Of a stretch of DNA of 64,000 nucleotides, positions 31,400 through 39,613 are shown piece by piece (the first letter of the stretch is position 1; each line of letters opens with the position of its first letter). Source of the DNA: VRUE01 sp963704515 (GTDB lineage Bacteria; Actinomycetota; Thermoleophilia; Solirubrobacterales; 70-9). The notes beneath the pieces are model-generated. The model searched no databases. It saw nothing but the letters and a program-made list of their open reading frames with translations, and had not been told where the DNA came from. The position numbers and the translations under genes are program-made. The stretch lies in assembly GCA_963704515.1 (NCBI GenBank), contig OY969913.1:1736001-1800000 (forward strand). Reading direction: 5' to 3'.

Positions 31400-33223
31400 C
31401 TACTCGGTGGCGTTTTTCGCGAGCTCGGTTGCGATTCTCGTGGCGAAGGCGATGATCGTCATCATCGGGTTGACGCCGACTGAAGTGGGGAAGAGGGAGG
31501 CGTCTGTTACGTAGAGGGCTTCGGTGCCGTGGACTGAGCCGTCGGGGGCGCAGACGCCCTGGGGCTCAGGAGCTATTCGGGCGGTGCCCATGGGGTGGAA
31601 GGCCTCGAGGCGGAGTTCGGAGGGCTTGAAGCGGGTTGATTCGAAGGCCGTGAGGTCTGTTTTCCTTAGCTTGGGGACCCTGGGAACGTTTGGGTAGACC
31701 TCGGTGGCGCCGGCGGCGAAGTGGATTTCGGCGGCTCGGGCTATGCCGAAGGTGAGGCGGTCGGCGTCTTCTTGGGTGAGCTTGTAGGTGGCGCGGAGGC
31801 TGCTGTCGCGTGCCAGAGAGATGCGGCCGCTGGACTCGTCGGAGAGGTGGACTCCTATTGAGGCGATGTGGCCGAAGTCGAGCATCGATCGCTGGTGCTC
31901 TTGGCCGGTGCCGGGGAGCCAGCCGCCGCCGAAGGCGAGCGGGGTGAAGGTCGCCTCGAGCAGCAGGCGCTGGGGCTCCCACTCGTCGACGTAGTAGCTC
32001 TGCATCACCCCGTCCCAGCCGCGCACCTCCTCGGCGTAGCGCGCCCCGACCCAGCAGGCCGGGTGGATGTGGAGGTTGCGCCCAACGTGGCTGCCACCGA
32101 GCCCCGAGCGCAGCAGCAGCTCCGGCGTCCCCAGCGCTCCACCCGCCACGACAACCCCGACCCTGGCGCGAACCGCATAGGGCTGCCGCCCCGAATCGCC
32201 GGTTACGCCGGTGGCGCGGCCGCGCTCGGTGAGGATGCGGCGGACGTTGACGTTGGGGCGGAGGCGGGCGCCGGCGGCGATGGCGCGGGGGAGGTAGGTG
32301 ACGTGCATGCCGCGCTTCGCGTCGATCGGACAGCCGTAGGGGCAGGAACTGCACTGCACGCAGCTGCCGGCGTTGCGGGAGATCGGGCCGCCGGAGGCTC
32401 CGAGGGCGGCGGCGCCCTCCATCGTCAGCTGGCCGTTGCGGCCCATGCGCTCCGGGTCGACGGGGGTGACGCGGAGCAGCTCCTCGGCCGTGGCGAACTC
32501 GGCGTCGAGATCCGTCGCCCAGGCGACGCCGAAGCGCTCGTGCCACTCGGCGAGGACCGGGTCGGGGGCGCGGAAGCAGGTGCCGGAATTGACCACCGTG
32601 GTGCCACCGACCGCGCGCGCCACCGGCACCGGGATCGCCGGGCGGCCCTCGGCGATCGTCAGGCCGCCGTCGCGGTAGAGGGCGGCGATTGCCGCCAGCG
32701 GGTCGGCCGGGTAGCTCTCGCGGTCGTAGGCGCCGCCGGCCTCGAGCACGATCACGTCGAGTCCGGCCTCGGCGAGGATTGCGGCGCTGACCGCGCCGCC
32801 GGCCCCCGAGCCGACGATCACCACGTCGCACTCCTCCTCGGCTCCGGCCGGCTCGGCGTCGCCCAGCGGCCCGGCGGGCTCAGGTCGCGAGCCGTCGGCG
32901 AGGCGGCAGCTGGTCTCGGTGCCGATCCGCGCCTCGACCTGAGGGGCGACCGCGTAGCCGAGCGTCGAGAAGACCTTGGCCATCAGCAGCAGCTCGTGCA
33001 TCGGCCCCAGCCGCGAGCCCTCCATGCGGCGCAGGAAGTCCTCGCGGGCGGCGGGCGCCAGGCGGCTGAAGCGCCAGGGGAAGGGCAGCCAATCGAAGGC
33101 CCGCAAACCGAGCCGGATGCGGCGCAGGACGCGCGGCGAGAGCGAGCCGACGAACTGGGCGACGGGCGCCGCGACCGGCACGTCGCGCTCCGCCGCGGGC
33201 AGGCCGTCGAGGCCGGGGGCCAT
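31400..33223 (-). CDS. GMC-family oxidoreductase
   Basis: FAD enzyme oxidising an alcohol or sterol-like substrate. 607 residues from ATG 33223. The FAD loop DVVIVGSGAGGAVSAAILAEAG is near residue 134. A Cys-rich block CVQCSSCPYGCPIDAKR sits where long-chain alcohol oxidase relatives have one. The catalytic-end motifs are HPMGTARI and VTDASLFPTSVGVNPMMTI. The 20 codons before the ATG continue the family N-terminus (SAAEQRTLSAIC), but no normal start exists between there and an in-frame TGA, the stop of the upstream membrane gene. The true N-terminus is uncertain: CTG at 33244, or readthrough. Confidence 0.9.
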   Translation of the reverse strand: MAPGLDGLPAAERDVPVAAPVAQFVGSLSPRVLRRIRLGLRAFDWLPFPWRFSRLAPAAREDFLRRMEGSRLGPMHELLLMAKVFSTLGYAVAPQVEARIGTETSCRLADGSRPEPAGPLGDAEPAGAEEECDVVIVGSGAGGAVSAAILAEAGLDVIVLEAGGAYDRESYPADPLAAIAALYRDGGLTIAEGRPAIPVPVARAVGGTTVVNSGTCFRAPDPVLAEWHERFGVAWATDLDAEFATAEELLRVTPVDPERMGRNGQLTMEGAAALGASGGPISRNAGSCVQCSSCPYGCPIDAKRGMHVTYLPRAIAAGARLRPNVNVRRILTERGRATGVTGDSGRQPYAVRARVGVVVAGGALGTPELLLRSGLGGSHVGRNLHIHPACWVGARYAEEVRGWDGVMQSYYVDEWEPQRLLLEATFTPLAFGGGWLPGTGQEHQRSMLDFGHIASIGVHLSDESSGRISLARDSSLRATYKLTQEDADRLTFGIARAAEIHFAAGATEVYPNVPRVPKLRKTDLTAFESTRFKPSELRLEAFHPMGTARIAPEPQGVCAPDGSVHGTEALYVTDASLFPTSVGVNPMMTIIAFATRIATELAKNATE

Positions 33224-33283
33224 CGCCGCGCAGATCGCGCTCAGGGTGCGTTGCTCGGCGGCCGAGAGCCCCGGCGAGCGCTG

Positions 33284-33727
33284 TCAGCCGGGAGCGGGAG
33301 AGCGCCCGATGCGGCCGGCGAGGGCGTAGAGCCAGAGCGCCAGCAGAGCGAGGCCGCCGTCGACGAGGAAGTTGAGCAGGTAGATGAAGACGCGTTCGTC
33401 GAGCAGGAAGAAGGCAAGCGAGCCCAGCGAGGAGGCGGTCTTGCCGGCGACGAGGACGAGCAGCAGCGGCCGGTAGCGGACGACGTCGGCCTGGGCGAGG
33501 AGGCAGATGCCGGTGATCGCCACCATGTAGGCGAAGCCGAGCGCCAGCCATAGGTCCTCCTGCGTGTGCGGCGCCCGGGTGCTGTTGCCGAGCCATCCGC
33601 CGACGTCGGAGATCGTGTCGAGGACGCCGCTGGGGACGGCGATGAAGAGGATGCCGACGAGGGCGAAGGTCACCGCGAGCAGGCGCAGGCTGAGGACCAC
33701 GAAGCGCTCTGCCGTCTCTCCCCGCAT
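33284..33727 (-). CDS. Small four-helix membrane protein
   Basis: 147 residues with helices at about 12-32, 62-80, 86-108 and 112-138. No signal peptide beyond the first helix. The stop is in the same frame as the GMC gene that follows, separated from its conserved N-terminus by that single TGA. It is divergent from gatC with 33 bp between starts. Function unknown; a membrane partner for the oxidoreductase is possible from position. Confidence 0.75.
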   Translation of the reverse strand: MRGETAERFVVLSLRLLAVTFALVGILFIAVPSGVLDTISDVGGWLGNSTRAPHTQEDLWLALGFAYMVAITGICLLAQADVVRYRPLLLVLVAGKTASSLGSLAFFLLDERVFIYLLNFLVDGGLALLALWLYALAGRIGRSPAPG

Positions 33728-33747
33728 GGCGGTCGGACTCTAGCTCT

Positions 33748-33753
33748 TAGAAT
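33748..33753 (+). promoter_or_regulatory. -10 box (TAGAAT) for gatCAB
   Basis: A near-consensus TAGAAT ends 7 nt before the GTG at 33761. It overlaps the alternative ATG at 33752, which argues for the GTG as the real, leaderless start of gatC. Confidence 0.55.
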
Positions 33754-33760
33754 GCCGCGC

Positions 33761-34051
33761 GTGATCGAGCGGGAACAGGTTCTGCATGTCGCCAAGCTCG
33801 CCCGGCTGGGGCTGAGCGAGGACGAGGTCGAGACGATGGCCGGCGAGCTCTCCGGCATCCTCGAGCACGTCGACCGGATCGCGGAGCTCGATCTGGAGGG
33901 CGTCGAGCCGACCTCTCACGTGGTCGCGCTGGAGAACGTCTGGCGGGCCGACGTGCCCCACGAGAGTCTCGACCCCGAGGTGGCGCTCGCCCAGGCGCCA
34001 AATCCACACGATGGCTCGTTCCGCGTTCCCTCGCCGCAGGCGGAGGAATAG
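33761..34051 (+). CDS. gatC: Asp/Glu-tRNA amidotransferase subunit C
   Basis: Small scaffold subunit of GatCAB. 96 residues from GTG 33761 (MIEREQVLHVAKLARLGLSEDEV). The second half wraps the other subunits (LDLEGVEPTSHV, WRADVPHESLDPEVALAQAP). ATG 33752 would add three residues but overlaps the -10 box. The stop touches the gatA ATG, so translation is coupled. Confidence 0.94.
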   Translation: MIEREQVLHVAKLARLGLSEDEVETMAGELSGILEHVDRIAELDLEGVEPTSHVVALENVWRADVPHESLDPEVALAQAPNPHDGSFRVPSPQAEE

Positions 34052-35497
34052 ATGAGCGACCTGCTCGCGCTCACGGCCCTTCGGGCCCACGAAGCCATGG
34101 TCGCGGGCGATCTCGACGCCGTCGAGTACGCGAGCGCTTGGCGCGAGGCGGCGGCCAAGGACGAGCTCAACGCCTACCTCTGGCGAGACGAGGATGGCGA
34201 CGCCACCGCGATCGCCGCCGACCGCCCCTCGATCGCGCCGGTCGCGGTCAAGGACATCTTCTGCACCGAGGGCGTGCCGACCACGGCCGGGTCGCGCATC
34301 CTCGAGGGCTACCGGCCGCCCTACACGGCGACCGCGGTCGCCAAGCTGCTCGAGGCGGGCGCAGCGGTCCTCGGCAAGACCAACATGGACGAGTTCGCGA
34401 TGGGCTCCTCCAACGAGAACTCGGCCTACGGGCCGGTGCTCAACCCTTGGGACCGGGGGCGGGTGTCCGGTGGGTCGTCGGGCGGCTCGGCGGCGGTCGT
34501 CGCTGCTGGCCTGGCGCCCTGGGCGATCGGCACCGACACGGGCGGCTCTATCCGCCAACCCGCCTCGCTCTGCGGGATCGTCGGCCTGAAGCCGACCTAC
34601 GGCGCGATCTCCCGCTACGGGATGATCGCCTTCGCCTCCTCGCTGGACCAGTGCGGGCCGCTTACCCGCGACGTCAGCGACGCCGCCCTGCTGCTCGGCA
34701 TGCTCCAGGGCAAGGACCCCTGCGACTCGACCTCGGTCGGCCTGCCCGAGGCGCCGCGGCTGCCCGACCGCGAGGATCTCAGCGGATTGCGCTTCGGGGT
34801 GCCGGGCGACCTCGCCCGCGACGCGATCGAGCCCGGCGTGCGCGAGGTCTTCGAGGCGACCCTGGCGACGATCGAGCGGCTCGGCGGCGAGATCGCCGAG
34901 ACCTCGCTGCCGCACGCCGAGCACGGCATCTCCGCTTATTACGTGATCGCTCCGGCCGAGGCGTCCTCCAACCTCGCCCGCTACGACGGCGTCCGCTACG
35001 GGATGCGCGCCGAGTCGTCCGGCGACACGATCGAGATGTACGAGGCGACCCGGGCGCAGGGCTTCGGAGCCGAGGTCAAGCGCCGCATCATGCTCGGCAC
35101 CTACGCCCTCTCCTCCGGCTACTACGACGCCTACTACGGCCAGGCCCAGAAGGTGCGGACCAAGATCGCCGCCGACTTCGCCGGGGCCTTCGCCGAGTTC
35201 GACTTCGTCGTCACCCCGACCTCGCCCTCGGTCGCCTTCGGCCTCGGCGAGAAGACGGCTGATCCGCTGGCGATGTACCTCAACGACTTCTTCACCGTGC
35301 CGATGAGCCTCGCCGGCATCCCGGCGATCTCGATCCCGGCCGGCCTCGCCGAGCCGGCGGGCGGCGGCCCCGAGCTGCCGGTCGGCTTCCAGATCGCCGC
35401 CCCCGCCTTCGGCGAGCAGCAGCTGCTCGACGCCGCCTACGCCCTGGAGCAGGCGATCCGCTTCGACGCCCGCCCCGAGGGGGTGCCCGGTGGCTGA
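34052..35497 (+). CDS. gatA: Asp/Glu-tRNA amidotransferase subunit A
   Basis: Glutaminase subunit releasing ammonia for the transamidation of Glu-tRNA-Gln or Asp-tRNA-Asn. 481 residues. The amidase-signature Ser-Ser-Lys triad is visible: PVAVKDIFCTEG (Lys), GGSSGGSAAVVAAG, and GTDTGGSIRQPASL (Ser nucleophile). It overlaps gatB by 8 nt. No Gln- or Asn-tRNA synthetase is in this window, consistent with, but not proving, the indirect route. Confidence 0.96.
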   Translation: MSDLLALTALRAHEAMVAGDLDAVEYASAWREAAAKDELNAYLWRDEDGDATAIAADRPSIAPVAVKDIFCTEGVPTTAGSRILEGYRPPYTATAVAKLLEAGAAVLGKTNMDEFAMGSSNENSAYGPVLNPWDRGRVSGGSSGGSAAVVAAGLAPWAIGTDTGGSIRQPASLCGIVGLKPTYGAISRYGMIAFASSLDQCGPLTRDVSDAALLLGMLQGKDPCDSTSVGLPEAPRLPDREDLSGLRFGVPGDLARDAIEPGVREVFEATLATIERLGGEIAETSLPHAEHGISAYYVIAPAEASSNLARYDGVRYGMRAESSGDTIEMYEATRAQGFGAEVKRRIMLGTYALSSGYYDAYYGQAQKVRTKIAADFAGAFAEFDFVVTPTSPSVAFGLGEKTADPLAMYLNDFFTVPMSLAGIPAISIPAGLAEPAGGGPELPVGFQIAAPAFGEQQLLDAAYALEQAIRFDARPEGVPGG

Positions 35498-36929
35498 GCT
35501 CGAGGCGGTGATTGGGTTGGAGATTCACGTCCAGCTGGCGACCCGCACGAAGATGTTCTGCGGATGCTCGCTCTCCTTCGGGGACGAGCCCAACCTCCAT
35601 ACCTGTCCGGTCTGCCTTGCCCACCCTGGCGTGCTGCCGGTCGTCAACGAGGAGGCGATCCGCTCCGCCCTGAAGATCGCCGCCGCGCTGGAGTGCGAGG
35701 TGGCGCCGCGCTCGATCTTCCACCGCAAGAACTACTTCTATCCCGACAGCCCGAAGGCCTACCAGATCAGTCAGTACGACATCCCGATCGCCGGCGCCGG
35801 CCGGCTCGGGGACGTTCGCATCCACCGCGCTCACCTCGAGGAGGACGCGGCGAAGATGATCCACGTCGGCGAGTCGGGCCGCATCCACGGCTCCGGCGCC
35901 TCGCTGGTCGACTTCAACCGGGGTGGCACGCCGCTGGTCGAGATAGTCACCGAGCCGGACCTGCGCAGCGCCGCCGAAGCCGCCTCCTGGGCGCGCCTGC
36001 TTCGCGAGACCGTGCGCCAGCTCGGCGTCTCCGACGTCAACATGGAGGAGGGCAGCCTGCGCGTCGACGGCAACATCTCCGTACGCCCGGTCGGCAGCAC
36101 CGAGCTGGGCACCAAGACCGAGCTGAAGAACATGAACAGCTTCCGCTTTCTCGAGCGCGGGATCGAAGCCGAGCTGGAGCGGCAGCGGGCGTTGATTGAG
36201 GCCGGGGGGACCGTCGAGCAGGAGACCCTCCACTTCCACCCCGAGGACGGCAGCCTGCACCCGCTGCGCTCCAAGGAGGAGGCGCACGACTACCGCTACT
36301 TCCCCGAGCCCGACCTGGTGCCGATCGCGCCGAGCGAGGCGATGCTGCGCGAGGCCCGCGAGTCGCTGCCAGAGCTCCCGGCGGCAAGGGCCGAGCGCTA
36401 CCGCGATCAGCTGGGCTTGCCCGACGACGTGGCGGCGCTGCTCGCGGCAGACCCCGAGACCGCCGGTTACTTCGAGCAGGTTTCGGCCGCGGCCGGCGAC
36501 GTCGAGGCCCGCGTTGTCGCCAACTGGGTCACGGGAGAGCTGGCCGCGGCGCTTCGCCAGAAGGGGGGAGAGGCGACTGCCGCCGAGTCCAAGGTCGAGC
36601 CCACTTCATTGGCTGCCCTCGTCGCGATGGTCCAGGAGAAGAAGATCTCCCACAGCAGCGCCAAGACGGTCCTTGCCACGCTCGTGGCCGACGGTGGCGA
36701 TCCCGCCGCGATCGTCGAGCGCGAGGGCCTCGCCCAGATCTCGGATTCAGGCGAGCTGGAGTCGATCGTCGCCGCGGCGATCGAGGCCAACCCGGAGGCC
36801 GCGGAGCAGATCAAAGCTGGAAACGGAAAGGCGATCGGCGCGATAGTCGGCTTCGTCATGAAGCAAACGAAGGGGAGAGCAGACGGGGGCGAGGTCAACC
36901 GCTTGATCAAGGAGCAGCTGAGCCTCTAG
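35490..36929 (+). CDS. gatB: Asp/Glu-tRNA amidotransferase subunit B
   Basis: Kinase/amidotransferase subunit that binds and activates the mischarged tRNA. 479 residues. IGLEIHVQLATRTKMFCGC at the start, CPVCLAHPGVLPV, HRKNYFYPDSPKAYQISQYD and the metal site HLEEDAAKMIH are present. The C-terminal YqeY-like tail (KTKGRADGGEVNRLIKEQL) binds tRNA. It ends 54 nt before ndh; the promoter/operator of ndh fills the gap. Confidence 0.96.
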   Translation: MAELEAVIGLEIHVQLATRTKMFCGCSLSFGDEPNLHTCPVCLAHPGVLPVVNEEAIRSALKIAAALECEVAPRSIFHRKNYFYPDSPKAYQISQYDIPIAGAGRLGDVRIHRAHLEEDAAKMIHVGESGRIHGSGASLVDFNRGGTPLVEIVTEPDLRSAAEAASWARLLRETVRQLGVSDVNMEEGSLRVDGNISVRPVGSTELGTKTELKNMNSFRFLERGIEAELERQRALIEAGGTVEQETLHFHPEDGSLHPLRSKEEAHDYRYFPEPDLVPIAPSEAMLREARESLPELPAARAERYRDQLGLPDDVAALLAADPETAGYFEQVSAAAGDVEARVVANWVTGELAAALRQKGGEATAAESKVEPTSLAALVAMVQEKKISHSSAKTVLATLVADGGDPAAIVEREGLAQISDSGELESIVAAAIEANPEAAEQIKAGNGKAIGAIVGFVMKQTKGRADGGEVNRLIKEQLSL

Positions 36930-36941
36930 AAGTGCGTTTCG

Positions 36942-36976
36942 GCACTTTGTAACACGTTGTCACAAAGTGCTACTTT
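36942..36976 (+). promoter_or_regulatory. ndh promoter with overlapping Rex-like palindrome
   Basis: A 29-bp palindrome (36942-36970) matches at 12 of 14 paired positions, with nine consecutive outer pairs. It covers a -35-like TTGTAA (36947-36952); after an 18-bp spacer comes TACTTT (36971-36976), ending 6 nt before the ndh ATG. The core TTGTAACACGTTGTCACAA resembles the Rex operator known from Streptomyces (TGTGAACnnnTTCACA), which answers to NADH/NAD+. Rex control of an NADH dehydrogenase would make sense; this remains inference. Confidence 0.6.
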
Positions 36977-36982
36977 CAGGTC

Positions 36983-38284
36983 ATGGCCTGGAACGTCGTG
37001 ATCGCCGGTGGAGGTTTTGGAGGCGCGATGGCGGCGCGGGAGCTGGAGCGGATCCTGCCGCGGCAGTCGACGCGGTTGGTGCTGGTCAGCGAGACCAACT
37101 TCATGCTCTACACGCCGTTCCTGCCGGAGGCGGCGGCGGGCACGCTGGAGCCGCGGCACGTGGTCACCCCGCTGCGCGAGATCCTCAAGCGCACCTACCT
37201 GCGCCTCGGGACGGTCGTCGGCCACGACCCGGCGGCGAAGACGGTCGCGCTGCGCACGCGCGAGGGCGAGAGCGAGCAGCTGCCCTACGACCAGCTGCTG
37301 CTGGCGCTCGGCTCGGTGTCCCGCGTGCTGCCGGTGCCCGGCCTCTCCGAGCACGCGATCGGGTTCAAGGGCCTCGCCGATGCGATCTGGCTGCGCAACC
37401 ACGTGATCGAGACTCTGGAGGCGGCCAACGCGACCGACGACCCGGCGCGCCGCGACGAGCTGCTCACCTACGTCTTCGTCGGCGGCGGCTACGCCGGGCT
37501 CGAGGCGCTGGCCGAGCTGCAGGACTTCGCCGCCGACGCGATCGAGAGCTACCCGCGCGCCCGCCTGCACGGGATGCGCTGGGTCCTGGTCGAGGCGAGT
37601 GACCGGGTGCTGCCCGAGATCGACGCCGAGCTCGCCGATTACGCCCTTCGCGAGCTGCGCGGCCGCGGCATCGACATCCGGCTGGGCACGACGCTGGAGG
37701 AGGTGACCGCCGCCAGCGCCCGCCTCGCCACCGGCGAGACGCTGCCGACGCGGACGGTGGTCTGGACCGCCGGCGTGGCCCCGCACCCGAGCCTGCGCCA
37801 GCTCTCGGTGCCGCTCGACGAGCGCGGCCGCGTCCCCGTCGACGACCACCTGCGCGTGCAGGGCTCCGATTCGGTCTGGGCGATCGGCGACTGCGCCGCC
37901 GCGCCGGACCCGCGCGGCGGACTCTGCCCGCCGACCGCCCAGCACGCAGTCCGCCAGGGCCCCGTGGCGGCTGGCAACATCGCTGCCGAGCTGGGCATCG
38001 GCAGCGCTCGCCCCTTCGCGTACCGCGGCGACGCCGCTTTCGTCAACCTCGGCCGCTACAAGGCGGTCGGCAAGGTCGGCAACCGCACCTTTCGCGGCTT
38101 CCCCGCCTGGTGGATGGCCCGCACGTACCACATGAGCCAGATCCCCGGCGCCGCCCGCAAGGCCCGCGCGATCCTCGACTGGACCGCCAGCCTCCCCTTC
38201 CGCCGCGACCTCTCGGAGCTGGGAACGATCGGCCACCCGCAGCGCCTCAGCGAGACAATGGAAACGTGGAATACCTCGCCATAG
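36983..38284 (+). CDS. ndh: Type II NADH:quinone oxidoreductase (NDH-2)
   Basis: Non-pumping, membrane-bound flavoprotein passing electrons from NADH to menaquinone. 433 residues. The FAD loop IAGGGFGGAMAARELE and the NADH loop FVGGGYAGLEALAEL are both intact, followed by WAIGDCAAAPDP and TAQHAVRQG. The C-terminal region (GFPAWWMARTYHM) supplies the amphipathic membrane anchor. It starts at ATG 36983 directly at the expected transcription start. The menaquinone genes elsewhere in the window would supply its electron acceptor. Confidence 0.92.
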   Translation: MAWNVVIAGGGFGGAMAARELERILPRQSTRLVLVSETNFMLYTPFLPEAAAGTLEPRHVVTPLREILKRTYLRLGTVVGHDPAAKTVALRTREGESEQLPYDQLLLALGSVSRVLPVPGLSEHAIGFKGLADAIWLRNHVIETLEAANATDDPARRDELLTYVFVGGGYAGLEALAELQDFAADAIESYPRARLHGMRWVLVEASDRVLPEIDAELADYALRELRGRGIDIRLGTTLEEVTAASARLATGETLPTRTVVWTAGVAPHPSLRQLSVPLDERGRVPVDDHLRVQGSDSVWAIGDCAAAPDPRGGLCPPTAQHAVRQGPVAAGNIAAELGIGSARPFAYRGDAAFVNLGRYKAVGKVGNRTFRGFPAWWMARTYHMSQIPGAARKARAILDWTASLPFRRDLSELGTIGHPQRLSETMETWNTSP

Positions 38285-38544
38285 CCTTCCTCTTCGGCCT
38301 GGCAACCGGCCTCATCGGCAGGGCCAAGGGCAGCTCCTTCTGGCTCTGGCTCCTGATCGGAACCGTGCTGCCGCTGTTTGGCCTGATTGCGGTCGTCCTC
38401 TACCGCCGCGACAAGGACGAACCCGAACGCCAGTGCCCCAACTGCCACAAGGCACTGAAGCTCTACGTCCAGGTCTGCCCGAGGTGCGGGGCTGACCTGT
38501 ATCTGCCCGACCCGGGGGCGGTTCGGCACCCTGGGGTGCGGTGA
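38266..38544 (+). CDS. Small membrane protein with zinc ribbon
   Basis: 92 residues from GTG 38266, which lies 19 nt inside the end of ndh in another frame. Two short hydrophobic stretches (AIAFLFGLATGLIG; FWLWLLIGTVLPLFGLIAVVL) are followed by a zinc-ribbon (CPNCHKALKLYVQVCPRCGADL). This arrangement is common among uncharacterised actinobacterial and proteobacterial membrane proteins. It converges on the glycosyltransferase gene with 1 nt between stops. Confidence 0.8.
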   Translation: MEYLAIAFLFGLATGLIGRAKGSSFWLWLLIGTVLPLFGLIAVVLYRRDKDEPERQCPNCHKALKLYVQVCPRCGADLYLPDPGAVRHPGVR

Positions 38545-38545
38545 G

Positions 38546-39613
38546 TCAGCGCAGCCAGGTTCTGACGATCGCGTTGGCGAAGCCCATTCCGTAGCGGAAG
38601 ACAGCGGGCTTCTTTGAGTGGCCGTGGAGGCGCTGCTCCACGGTGATTGGAACCTCCTTGGCGGGGATTTCCCGCTTGATCGCCTCGATCATGAACTCGG
38701 AGGTGTGGAATTGCTCCTGGCGCAGGACGAGCTGGGGGAGCACCGTGGTTCGGACAGCTCTGTAGCCGTTCGAGCAGTCGCTGACCTTGGTGCGGGTGAT
38801 GAACGAGACCAGCCGGTTGAAGAACACGATCCCCAGCTCCCTCGACAAGGTGTTGCGGTCCGCGTGGCCCAGAACGCGGGAGCCGTGGGCTAGGTCTACT
38901 TCGCGGTCGAGGACCGGCTTGACCAGGCGCTCCATCTCCGACGGGAGGTGCTGGCCGTCGGCGTCGAGGGTGACGACGACCTCGGCGCCCGATTCGACCA
39001 TCAGGCGGTAGCCGGTGCGCAGCGCCGCGCCGCCGCCGCGGTTGATCACGTGGCGGGCGACGACCGCGCCGTGCTCGGCGGCGACGTCCCCCGTGCCGTC
39101 GCGCGAGCCGTCGTCGACGACCAGGACCGCGGTCTCGACGCCGCAGACCTCCGGCGGCATCCGGTCGAGCACGTGGCCGACGTTCTCGGCCTCGTTGTAG
39201 GCGGGGACGAGGATCGCGATCTTGCCGCGGAAGCGCTCTGGCAGGCGGGCCTGGCGGAACTCCTCCCAGGCGAGCCCCTCGAGCACGGCCGAGAGCTGGC
39301 GGGAGTTGCGCGCCGCCTGCGAGAGCGCCCGCAGGATGAGCAGGAAGAGGATGAAGATCGCGAAGACGGCGAGGCCGAGGATGCGGCCGCCGTTGCCCTT
39401 TTCAAAGGAGAAGGCGGAGAGCAGCTTGTCGGTGATTTCCGTGCCGGAGACCAGCGCCAGGCCGAGCCCGGCGAGCAGCAGGATGAGGACGTCGGCATTG
39501 CGCAGCGAGCGGCGGCGGGCGATCGCGTAGGCGACGAGGGCGACCCCGAAGAGCAGGCCCGCGGCGCGGAGCGCGGTCAGCTGGGCGGGGAAGATGCCTG
39601 CATAGACGGCCAT
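38546..39613 (-). CDS. Family 2 glycosyltransferase, dolichol-phosphate-mannose-synthase-like
   Basis: Probably transfers a sugar from a nucleotide donor to a polyprenyl phosphate at the membrane. 355 residues. Helices at about 1-25, 35-52 and 68-88 precede a GT-A domain: ILVPAYNEAENVGHVLD, LVVDDGSRDGTG, NRGGGAALRTGY, VTLDADGQHLPSEM (DxD region), SDCSNGYRAVR. The start ATG 39613 overlaps the upstream GT39 gene by 37 nt. Its lipid-linked product would suit the two GT39-like enzymes next door. Confidence 0.88.
   Translation of the reverse strand: MAVYAGIFPAQLTALRAAGLLFGVALVAYAIARRRSLRNADVLILLLAGLGLALVSGTEITDKLLSAFSFEKGNGGRILGLAVFAIFILFLLILRALSQAARNSRQLSAVLEGLAWEEFRQARLPERFRGKIAILVPAYNEAENVGHVLDRMPPEVCGVETAVLVVDDGSRDGTGDVAAEHGAVVARHVINRGGGAALRTGYRLMVESGAEVVVTLDADGQHLPSEMERLVKPVLDREVDLAHGSRVLGHADRNTLSRELGIVFFNRLVSFITRTKVSDCSNGYRAVRTTVLPQLVLRQEQFHTSEFMIEAIKREIPAKEVPITVEQRLHGHSKKPAVFRYGMGFANAIVRTWLR

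Noticed and set aside
33284..33286. Selenocysteine at the TGA between the membrane gene and the GMC gene
   Set aside because: No SECIS-like hairpin was evident after the TGA and the flanking residues do not resemble a selenoprotein active site; a normal stop is simpler.
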